From an uncultured Prevotellaceae bacterium (GTDB taxonomy: Bacteria > Bacteroidota > Bacteroidia > Bacteroidales > Bacteroidaceae), in NCBI GenBank assembly GCA_900315455.1, contig OMZE01000017.1:116162-180161 (forward strand): 64,000 nt of DNA, in the 5' to 3' direction. Shown in pieces: positions 33,086-40,660 of this stretch (position 1 is its first letter; every line of letters begins with the position of its first letter). The translations under genes and the position numbers were made by a program. Under the pieces are notes generated by a model. It ran no database searches, was not told the origin of the DNA, and was given only the letters and a program-made list of their open reading frames with translations.

Positions 33086-35221
33086 ATGTTATCTACACGT
33101 ACATCTTCTATCCTCATGCGCATGCTCATGTTGTGCTACTTGGGATGGCTGGCGGCCTCCCCTTCATCTGCACAAATCCACAGCCAGCAATGGAAACAGA
33201 TACTGCGCCAAACCGATGAGGCATTCTTCAAGACCGAAGAAGCACAACGCATCGGCGAACAACTGATGCTCTACCAGCGCGTAACCGGCGGATGGCCCAA
33301 AAACATCAACATGGTGACTCCCCTCACCCAGGAGCAGCGGGAGAAAGTGCTTGCCGACAAGCAGCGCACCGATGATTCCACGACAGACAACGATGCCACC
33401 AATATCCAAATGCACTTCCTTGCCCGGCTCTTCCATGCCACCCATGACAAACGGGTACGTGAGTCGTTCTGCAAGGCGGTGGAATACCTTCTCTCCGGAC
33501 AGTATCAGAATGGGGGCTGGCCACAGTTCTGGCCTAACCCGCACGGATACCAGGTACACATCACCTACAACGATGATGCCATGGTCAACACGATGCTCCT
33601 CTTGCGTGAGGTGGCAGAGGCGAAAGTGCCCTTTGAGAAAGCCCTTACAACCAAGGAACTCCGAAAACGGGCAAGCGAGGCCTTTGACAAAGGGGTAGAC
33701 TGTATTCTGAAGACACAGATACGAGTAGGCGACCAACTCACCGTGTGGTGTCAGCAGCACGACCGTGAGACCTACCTGCCCGCTCCCGCAAGGGCATTTG
33801 AACTGCCCTCGTTCTGCTCTCAAGAGAGTGCCTCCATCGTTGGCCTGCTCATGTCTCTGCCACACCCCAACGACCAAGTGAAACGTGCCGTACACGCCGC
33901 CATGAAATGGTTTGACACCTACAAACTGACTGGCCTGCGCCTGCAGCGCACTTTCTCCTGGGAGTCGGGTGAGCGTGATGTCCAACTGGTGGAAGACCCC
34001 AGCGGCTCTCCTTTGTGGGCGCGTTACTACGACCTGAAACACTGCAAGCCCTTCGTTTGCGACCGTGACGGGATACCCCGTCAGCGTCTTGAGGATATCG
34101 GCTCGGAACGGCGAAACGGGTACGCCTGGTATTGCGACCGTCCCATGACACTCTATGACACCTATTCGCAGTGGGCAGACAAGTATGACCCTACGAACAA
34201 GGTGCCCATCAGTTTGTCGACCAAAGGTGCCAATGAAAACGGGCTGCTCAACCTGTTCGCCCCCGTAACGGCCGACCCGTCGCTTTTCGATGCCGTAGTC
34301 AGTCCGGGTGAATCCATCCAGGCTGCCATCGACAAAGTAGACCGAGACAACAGCAAGCCTTATACCATTCTCCTTCGTAACGGCACTTACACGGAGAAAG
34401 TCATCATCTGCCGTCCACATATCGTGCTGGTGGGCGAGAACCGCGACAGTACCATCCTCGTGATGGCGGAAACCAGAGAGACCCAAAAAGTGACCGAGTA
34501 TGACGGCAAGCCTGTCGGCAATGGCGTGGTGGTACTGCAGGAAGGTGCCGATGACTGTGTCATCAGCGGGATGACCATCTACAACAACTACGGTACGACT
34601 GTGGAGAACACCACACGGCATCAGATGGCGGTCTTCGGAAGGGCCACACGCACCATCATCGTCAACTGCAATATATGGGCTGACGGCAATGATGCCCTCT
34701 CGCTATGGGCACCAGGAGGCGATGGCATGTACTACCATGCCGACCTTTCGATTCGCTGTCCCGGTGTCGATTTCCTGTGCCCAAGGGGATGGTGCTACGC
34801 CACCAGATGCCGTTTCTTCGGCGACAGCCGCGCCATCGTATGGCATGACGGGCGTGGAGACAAGAGCAAGAAACTCGTCATCACCAACTCTCATTTCGAT
34901 GCAGCCAGCCCCACCGTCTTGGGACGTTACCACCATGACTCACAGTTCTACTTCGTCTCCTGCTCGATGTCGAAGAACATACTCGACAGCAACATCAGTT
35001 ACGCCTACACCGACAAGGTGCTCGACCCCTGTCCGTGGGGGCAGCGGGTGTATTTCTACAACTGTACCCGCGAAGGAGGCCACGGCACGTGGATGAACAA
35101 CAACCTGGCAGAGGCGGAAGGTTCGCCAGAATACCACACCGTCACCGCCCAATGGACGTTCAACAACAAATGGGACCCGGAACGGACGGTGAGAGAGTTG
35201 TGGCCCTACATCTGCTACTGA
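33086..35221 (+). CDS. Bifunctional secreted pectate lyase (PL10) and pectin methylesterase (CE8)
   Basis: From the ATG at 33086 this encodes 711 residues with a signal peptide ending near SPSSAQ. Residues ~25-375 are a PL10-type pectate lyase (YQRVTGGWPKNINM, QYQNGGWPQFWP, TYNDDAMVNTM). Residues ~410-711 are a right-handed beta-helix pectinesterase (FDAVVSPGESIQAAIDKV, DCVISGMTIYNNYG, CPGVDFLCPRGWCYATRC, IVWHDGRG). In the esterase the classic Gln-Asp pair appears as GNDALSL, so Asp is kept and Gln has become Asn. The protein should remove methyl esters and cleave homogalacturonan. An upstream in-frame ATG at 33011 would spoil the signal peptide. Confidence 0.9.
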   Translation: MLSTRTSSILMRMLMLCYLGWLAASPSSAQIHSQQWKQILRQTDEAFFKTEEAQRIGEQLMLYQRVTGGWPKNINMVTPLTQEQREKVLADKQRTDDSTTDNDATNIQMHFLARLFHATHDKRVRESFCKAVEYLLSGQYQNGGWPQFWPNPHGYQVHITYNDDAMVNTMLLLREVAEAKVPFEKALTTKELRKRASEAFDKGVDCILKTQIRVGDQLTVWCQQHDRETYLPAPARAFELPSFCSQESASIVGLLMSLPHPNDQVKRAVHAAMKWFDTYKLTGLRLQRTFSWESGERDVQLVEDPSGSPLWARYYDLKHCKPFVCDRDGIPRQRLEDIGSERRNGYAWYCDRPMTLYDTYSQWADKYDPTNKVPISLSTKGANENGLLNLFAPVTADPSLFDAVVSPGESIQAAIDKVDRDNSKPYTILLRNGTYTEKVIICRPHIVLVGENRDSTILVMAETRETQKVTEYDGKPVGNGVVVLQEGADDCVISGMTIYNNYGTTVENTTRHQMAVFGRATRTIIVNCNIWADGNDALSLWAPGGDGMYYHADLSIRCPGVDFLCPRGWCYATRCRFFGDSRAIVWHDGRGDKSKKLVITNSHFDAASPTVLGRYHHDSQFYFVSCSMSKNILDSNISYAYTDKVLDPCPWGQRVYFYNCTREGGHGTWMNNNLAEAEGSPEYHTVTAQWTFNNKWDPERTVRELWPYICY

Positions 35222-35242
35222 TAGAAAATTGTGCCAATACCA

Positions 35243-35284
35243 AAAGGGTGGTTTTCCTATACATGATGAGGAAAGCCACCCTTT
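35243..35284 (+). terminator. Hairpin after the pectinase gene
   Basis: A 16-bp stem with one wobble (AAAGGGTGGTTTTCCT at 35243-35258 with 35269-35284) and a 10-nt loop, 22 bp past the stop codon. No strong T-run follows. Confidence 0.6.
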
Positions 35285-35381
35285 GTGTAGGTAAATGGGA
35301 TATTCAGATAGATTGGAAATGACTTGCTTTATTTTCGGATGAATTCTTCAACAGAATTTATTGAACCTGGAGTTGGGTTTG

Positions 35382-35489
35382 TCAAACATTAGTCAGGCCT
35401 ATTATCACAAATGCGAGGAATAAGACGAGGACAATGACTCTCAGCCAATTGTAGATAATGACTATTCCATGTGCTTTCTGTTTTTCCAT
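35382..35489 (-). CDS. Possible 35-residue membrane peptide
   Basis: A short ORF encodes MEKQKAHGIVIIYNWLRVIV followed by LVLFLAFVIIGLTNV: a charged start and one membrane helix of ~20 residues. TACTATTG at 35524-35517 on the minus strand is one mismatch from the -7 consensus. It lies in a 443-bp gap between the pectinase and the Na/Pi cotransporter, which otherwise holds only the hairpin above. No known family is recognised; expression is unproven. Confidence 0.4.
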   Translation of the reverse strand: MEKQKAHGIVIIYNWLRVIVLVLFLAFVIIGLTNV

Positions 35490-35664
35490 ATTATACCATA
35501 TTATTGATTGCTGCTGCAATAGTACGCCATGGATATTACAAAAACATTGCAGTAATATGAAGGTAAGGTTACCACTGTGTTTGTAACAGAATTATAATTT
35601 GGGTGTAACGGCAATGCAACAAGTTTGTAAAACCTTTGCAGCGTAATTACAGCAAGACTATTTC

Positions 35665-37374
35665 ATGGAATTAATTATCAACATTTTCTCTCTTATTGGC
35701 TCACTGGCGCTGTTCCTCTTCGGAATGAAAACAATGTCGGAGGGTCTTGAGAAGTTTGCCGGCGACCGGCTGCGCAGCATCCTGGCTGCCATGACAAAGA
35801 ACCGCGTGACGGGCGTGATGACAGGTATTCTCATTACCGCACTCATACAATCGTCGAGTGCCACCACGGTGATGGTGGTGAGTTTTGTGAATGCGGGCCT
35901 GATGACGCTGACACAGTCTATCGGAGTCATCATGGGTGCCAACATCGGTACCACCGTCACGGCATGGATTATCTCTGCCGTTGGTTTCAAAGTCAACATC
36001 GCTGCCTTTTCCATTCCGTTGCTGGCCATAGGCATGCCACTGATATTCAGTGGGAAAGGCAACAGAAAGAGTATCGGTGAGTTTATCTTTGGCTTTTCGT
36101 TCCTCTTCATGGGCCTGTCGTTCCTTCAGGAGGCAGCCACCGCCATGGACATCGGCGGCATGGTGGCAGGATTGCTGGCACATGTGCCGCAAGACTCCTT
36201 CTTCACCATCATCCTTTTCGTCATCGTGGGTGCTGTGGTCACTATGATCGTGCAGGCCTCTGCTGCCACAATGGCCATCACACTGATGCTCTTCGGCATG
36301 AACATACCCGGGTTCGGATTTGAACAGGCAGCAGCCCTGGCCATGGGACAAAACATCGGTACGACCATCACGGCATTCATGGCTTCGCTCACTGCCAACA
36401 CGCAGGCCCGCCGAGCAGCCTTGGCACACATGTTCTTCAATGTATTCGGTGTGGTGGCTTTCCTCATCGTGTTCTATCCTGCTTGCCATGCCGTCAGTTG
36501 GTTTGTGGAGAGCGTGATGGGTGGTGGCAACGACCTGTTCAAACTATCAGCCTTCCACACCGCTTTCAACATCATCAACACGCTGCTGCTCATCGGTTTT
36601 GTGAAACAGATAGAGAAGTTAGTGTGCAAGATTCTGCCCATGAAGGCTCAGGATGAAGACTACCGGTTGAAGTTCATCAGTGGAGGTCTGCTCTCCACAG
36701 CCGAACTGAGCATCATGGAGGCCCAGAAAGAGATTCACAGTTTTGCCGAGCGTTGCCGTCGGATGTTCGGGTTCGTGCCGGAATTGCTGCAGATTCAAGA
36801 CGAGGAGAAGTTCAACAAACTCTTCTCACGTATTGAGAAGTACGAGAACATCACCGACTCGATGGAGATGGAAATTGCCAGTTATCTGAGCAAGGTGAGT
36901 AAAGGCCGGCTGTCTGATGCATCAAAGAGTCAGATTCAGAAAATGCTACGGCAGATTACAGAACTTGAGTCTATCGGCGACTCGGTGTACAACCTCGGCC
37001 GCACCTTGAACCGCCACCGCATGCACTGTCAGGAAGCGTTTACCGCAGACCAGAACCAGCACATGCTCACGATGATGCAACTCGTGGATGGTGCTTTGGC
37101 AGAAATGCTGAAGCAGATAGACCTGCCCACGACCAAGAAAGGCATCATGACCTCCTTCAACATAGAGCATGAGATTAACAACTACCGCACGCAACTGAAG
37201 AACCAGAACCTGCAAGACGTGAATTCGGGCCGATATGACTATCAACTCGGAGTGTTCTACGTTGACTTCATCTCAGAGTGTGAGAAACTAGGCGACTATG
37301 TGATGAATGTGGTGCAGGCAGGAAAGAAACGGAATAATGACTTTGAGGAAATGCCGAATGATGTACCGTTCTAG
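35665..37374 (+). CDS. Na/Pi cotransporter family protein with PhoU-like C-terminal domain
   Basis: A 569-residue inner-membrane protein. Two inverted NptA/PNaS repeats carry ALIQSSSATTVMVVSFVNAG (~Q62) and a second VQASAATMAITLMLFGMN (~196). Each is followed by a GANIGTTVTA or GQNIGTTITA motif. Residues ~340-569 are helical and PhoU-like. It is likely to move phosphate with sodium. The stop codon TAG at 37372-37374 shares the palindrome CTAG with the stop of the convergent sensor kinase gene, which belongs to a PhoR/PhoB-like pair. Confidence 0.92.
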   Translation: MELIINIFSLIGSLALFLFGMKTMSEGLEKFAGDRLRSILAAMTKNRVTGVMTGILITALIQSSSATTVMVVSFVNAGLMTLTQSIGVIMGANIGTTVTAWIISAVGFKVNIAAFSIPLLAIGMPLIFSGKGNRKSIGEFIFGFSFLFMGLSFLQEAATAMDIGGMVAGLLAHVPQDSFFTIILFVIVGAVVTMIVQASAATMAITLMLFGMNIPGFGFEQAAALAMGQNIGTTITAFMASLTANTQARRAALAHMFFNVFGVVAFLIVFYPACHAVSWFVESVMGGGNDLFKLSAFHTAFNIINTLLLIGFVKQIEKLVCKILPMKAQDEDYRLKFISGGLLSTAELSIMEAQKEIHSFAERCRRMFGFVPELLQIQDEEKFNKLFSRIEKYENITDSMEMEIASYLSKVSKGRLSDASKSQIQKMLRQITELESIGDSVYNLGRTLNRHRMHCQEAFTADQNQHMLTMMQLVDGALAEMLKQIDLPTTKKGIMTSFNIEHEINNYRTQLKNQNLQDVNSGRYDYQLGVFYVDFISECEKLGDYVMNVVQAGKKRNNDFEEMPNDVPF

Positions 37375-38816
37375 AACCGGGCGAGTGTAAACCTGATGGT
37401 GAGCCCTCCCCCGGGAGAAGAAAGTGCTGTTGTTGTCCCACCATGGACAGCGACAGCATTTTTCACAATGGCGAGTCCAAGACCGGTACCTCCGAGTTTG
37501 CGTGAACGGCCTTTGTCGGTCCGGTAAAAGCGCTCGAAAAGGTGCTCCAGATGCTGCGCCTCCACACCCGGCCCGTCGTCTCTCACCAGAAACTCATAGA
37601 AATGCCGGCCGTCGGTTTCAATCTCGCTACAAACAATCTCCAAATGCGATGCTCCGGTAGCATAGACTATAGCATTGTCGATAAGATTGCGGAAAATGCT
37701 GTAAATCAGGCTCTGGTCGCCCAGTACTTCCACATGCCGAGGCAGTTGGAGTGATGGTGTGATACCCTTGTCATGGAGTTGTGGAGAAGTATCATCAAGC
37801 ACATTCTGAATGACCTGCAGCACATCTACCTGGCAGAATGCCTGTCGGGTGATGGTCTTGTTGTCATCCAATTCGTCAAGTTTGGTGAGGGCACTCATAT
37901 CGAGCAGCAACTTGCTCATGCGTTCACTTTGGGCATAGCATCGCTCCAGGAAATGCCTCTTCTTATCCTCTTGCATACCGGGATTGTCGAGGATGCTCTC
38001 CAAATACCAATGGATGGTAGCGGCAGGAGTCTTCAGTTCGTGGGCGGCATTCTGCGTCAACTGGCGTTTGATGCGCAACTTGTCTTCCTCAGAATGGCGC
38101 AATTTCCAGTAGAGCATGATGATGGTATGGCTGATGTCGCCCAGTTCATCGTGGGGAAGCCGGTGTTCCAGTTCGCGGTCGAGTTCCTCACCCTCTTCGG
38201 CTTTGACGGCGAATTCGCGCAGATAGCCAATATGACGGCTGATGCGGTGGGTGATGTAGTAAAGCACGATGCCCAACAGCAGGGTCAGCACACCGGCAAA
38301 GTAGATGTAGGTGTTGTCGGCTTGCAGCGAGCGGGTCAGTTCGGCTGAATAAGGCACGGCAGCACGCACGATGACATCGCCGAAGCGTGTGGCAGAATAG
38401 AAATAGGTTTCATGGGTGGATTGTGACATACGCTTGATGTCGTAACCATTGCCATCACGCAGTGCCTGCTGTATCTCCTCGCGCTGCAGATGGTTGCCCA
38501 AGGAATCGACGTTGGTGTCGTAACTGTCGAGGATAACTCGCCCTTTCAGGTCTATCAAAGACACGCGGAGACCTTCCACCTGATGACGTTCCACATAATT
38601 CCGAAACAGTTGGCTGTTGGTCAGGCTGTCCTCGCCGAGCGTCTGCGCCATCTCGTAGTTATACATTTGCAGGCGCGAGTGCAAGATGTCGATTTTGTAT
38701 TCCTTTTCGCGTTGATACTGATAAACACTGAAGCAGACGGCAAAGAGCAAGAACACACCGCCAACACTCAGCAACAAATTGCGTTGGAAAGACTTACTTC
38801 TCAAAACAGTAGCCAT
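37371..38816 (-). CDS. PhoR-like sensor histidine kinase
   Basis: A 481-residue membrane kinase with two membrane helices (LLLSVGGVFLLFAVCFSVYQ near 15-34; IYFAGVLTLLLGIVLYYITH near 170) around a ~130-residue periplasmic sensor, then HisKA with His ~259 in NAAHELKTPAATIHWYLE, and HATPase motifs FLVRDDGPGVE and GGTGLGLAIVKNAV. It follows its response regulator with a 23-bp overlap. It ends tail-to-tail with a Na/Pi cotransporter, which suggests phosphate sensing; the ligand is not proven. Confidence 0.92.
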   Translation of the reverse strand: MATVLRSKSFQRNLLLSVGGVFLLFAVCFSVYQYQREKEYKIDILHSRLQMYNYEMAQTLGEDSLTNSQLFRNYVERHQVEGLRVSLIDLKGRVILDSYDTNVDSLGNHLQREEIQQALRDGNGYDIKRMSQSTHETYFYSATRFGDVIVRAAVPYSAELTRSLQADNTYIYFAGVLTLLLGIVLYYITHRISRHIGYLREFAVKAEEGEELDRELEHRLPHDELGDISHTIIMLYWKLRHSEEDKLRIKRQLTQNAAHELKTPAATIHWYLESILDNPGMQEDKKRHFLERCYAQSERMSKLLLDMSALTKLDELDDNKTITRQAFCQVDVLQVIQNVLDDTSPQLHDKGITPSLQLPRHVEVLGDQSLIYSIFRNLIDNAIVYATGASHLEIVCSEIETDGRHFYEFLVRDDGPGVEAQHLEHLFERFYRTDKGRSRKLGGTGLGLAIVKNAVAVHGGTTTALSSPGGGLTIRFTLARF

Positions 38817-39480
38817 AGCCTACTCGTGTCTTTATCTGTTTGCCATAACGGCCTATCTTCCTGCGCAGCCGGGTGATGTTCACGTCGACCGTGCGGTCGA
38901 GCACCATCACATCCTGTGGCCAGCAATATTTCAGCAGGTCCTCTCGTGAAAACACTTTGTTGGGATGTTGGAGAAAAAAAGAGAGCAGTTCGAACTCAAG
39001 TTTGGTAAGAACCAACTTCTGACCGTCACAAGTGACCGTTTTGGCATTGATGTCGAGTGCAATACCCTCAAAGACAATCATATTGTCATCGGGTGCAGCC
39101 ACTGTCTGCTGAAGTTGGGACGACCGCCTGAGAACAGCCCTGACCCTGGCCATCACCTCTTTCATGCTCAGTGGCTTGACAATATAGTCGTCCGCACCGA
39201 TATTCAATCCTTTCACCAGGTTATCCTCGCCATCGAGTGCTGTGATAAAAATAATGGGAATCCGAGCCGTAGAGACATCGTTTTTCAACCTGCGCACCAA
39301 CTGGAAGCCAGACATCTCACCCATCATCACGTCAAGCAGAATCAGCGAGTATTCCTGTAGGGGCAGTTCAAGTGCTTCCTCGGCCGAAAAAGCGGTCATC
39401 ACCTCATAGCCTTCTGTTTCTAGATTGTATTTAAGTATCTCACAAATATCCGACTCGTCGTCCACAACAAGTATTTTCAT
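38794..39480 (-). CDS. OmpR/PhoB-family response regulator
   Basis: A 228-residue regulator: receiver with MKILVVDDESDICEIL and phospho-acceptor Asp near 54 (LILLDVMMGEMSG), conserved Lys in YIVKPLSMKEV, then a winged-helix DNA-binding domain (LTKLEFELLSFFLQHPNKVF; VDVNITRLRRKIG). It is first in the pair with the overlapping histidine kinase. TATTTTTG at 39508-39501 (minus strand) is a likely -7 box just upstream of the ATG. Confidence 0.94.
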   Translation of the reverse strand: MKILVVDDESDICEILKYNLETEGYEVMTAFSAEEALELPLQEYSLILLDVMMGEMSGFQLVRRLKNDVSTARIPIIFITALDGEDNLVKGLNIGADDYIVKPLSMKEVMARVRAVLRRSSQLQQTVAAPDDNMIVFEGIALDINAKTVTCDGQKLVLTKLEFELLSFFLQHPNKVFSREDLLKYCWPQDVMVLDRTVDVNITRLRRKIGRYGKQIKTRVGYGYCFEK

Positions 39481-39613
39481 AAGCCACCATCATTTTCAGG
39501 CAAAAATAATGAAAATTTCCCTAAACGAATAAGGATTAGTATTACAATGTTATGATATTTTAGCCCCGTTAGTTTCGCATTCAATCAACTTATGGAATGA
39601 AAGGAAACACCGT

Positions 39614-40330
39614 TTATTTCCGATGTGACTGGAACTCGATTATTGCACAAACCTCGGTGTTGATGGAGAGTGAGATTGCAAACGTGTTGTCCGTGGTCCG
39701 GTAAACAGCAGGTATCAGCGTGTCGCCCAATTTGGCGGCCACTCTATATTCTACCCGCAGGCCATTTATCTCGAAATCGTCAGGCAACAACTCCATCGCC
39801 ATGCGGATGTAATTGGCGTTGTTCACATGGCGGTTATAGTCGATGTCGGCCCGCATCACGGGGATGGGGTCATGGGCTATGCCGCCATCTTTAGGCAAGA
39901 TGATGCGCCGGTCGCCGTAGTTCATCTCCAACTTCGGCTCCAATGTCATCGAGGCGATGGTGGGGTCATCCACACGTTTCAGTTTTCCGGTGGCTTTATC
40001 TACGAAAGCACCCATGCTCCATGTGCGGTAGCAGGGACGTCCCTCTGCATCGTAGATGAAGGTGTTGCGGAAACCGAACATTGGCTTCATGCCGTAGACC
40101 GAGGTTGTCACTGTCAGTTCCTCCTTATAACTCGGCACACGGATAATTTCCACCTGGCGCGAGGCCAGCAACTGTGTCATGTTCTGGTCGGTGAAAAACT
40201 GCCTGACACCAGGTTCTGAGTCAATCCACATTTCCGAGCAGTCCTGCATCATCTGCAGGGCAGAGTATAATTTCAAGCGTCCTTCGCTATCACAGACACT
40301 TGTGGTCACTTTGTATTTCAGACTGTACAT
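39614..40330 (-). CDS. Acyl-ACP thioesterase (FatA/FatB-like)
   Basis: From the ATG at 40330 this encodes 238 residues with two hotdog folds: an N-terminal half with YKVTTSVCDSEGRLKLYSAL and WSMGAFVDKATGK, and a second half with DIDYNRHVNNANYIRMAMEL, whose Asn-His lies at the usual catalytic place. It releases fatty acids from ACP in the cytoplasm. A longer form from 40378 adds 16 non-conserved residues and would leave almost no leader after the TATCTTTG box at 40398-40391, so the inner ATG is preferred. Confidence 0.82.
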   Translation of the reverse strand: MYSLKYKVTTSVCDSEGRLKLYSALQMMQDCSEMWIDSEPGVRQFFTDQNMTQLLASRQVEIIRVPSYKEELTVTTSVYGMKPMFGFRNTFIYDAEGRPCYRTWSMGAFVDKATGKLKRVDDPTIASMTLEPKLEMNYGDRRIILPKDGGIAHDPIPVMRADIDYNRHVNNANYIRMAMELLPDDFEINGLRVEYRVAAKLGDTLIPAVYRTTDNTFAISLSINTEVCAIIEFQSHRK

Positions 40331-40390
40331 GTAGTAGTTGTTAAATCCAGTATTTTCTCTTCCAATGGGCTTTGCCATCACAAGATGATG

Positions 40391-40398
40391 CAAAGATA
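40391..40398 (-). promoter_or_regulatory. Thioesterase promoter -7 box
   Basis: TATCTTTG followed by CATC on the minus strand, ~55 bp before the preferred start. No clear -33 element. Confidence 0.5.
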
Positions 40399-40603
40399 CA
40401 ACAATTCCGCACATTCGCATCGAGAAGGAACGGTTTAATTCACAGAATATTCATTCCACTTCTCAATTATTCATGTCTTCAGAGTGATTTGCACCCTTCA
40501 GGCCATTTCCACGACGCCCTCCCCAAACCATGTTTTCCTTGCATGCGAACGCTTGCTGATGAGTGGTGTGAATAGAGTTGAGTAAATTTATCTGTTTGAT
40601 GAT

Positions 40604-40635
40604 TTTGTGGAAATGAAGGAAAATGTGTAATTTTG
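40604..40635 (+). promoter_or_regulatory. Promoter of the propeller/DUF362-GH2-esterase cluster
   Basis: TTTG (40604-40607), 20 bp, TAATTTTG (40628-40635), ~25 bp before the ATG at 40661. Full consensus match. The stretch 40421-40600 upstream shows no gene. Confidence 0.75.
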
Positions 40636-40660
40636 CAGATGAACACAAACTACTAACAAA

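Noticed and set aside
33164-34621. 485-residue minus-strand ORF inside the pectate lyase/esterase gene
   Set aside because: Antisense to a gene with clear family motifs; composition is rich in His/Val and no domain is seen.
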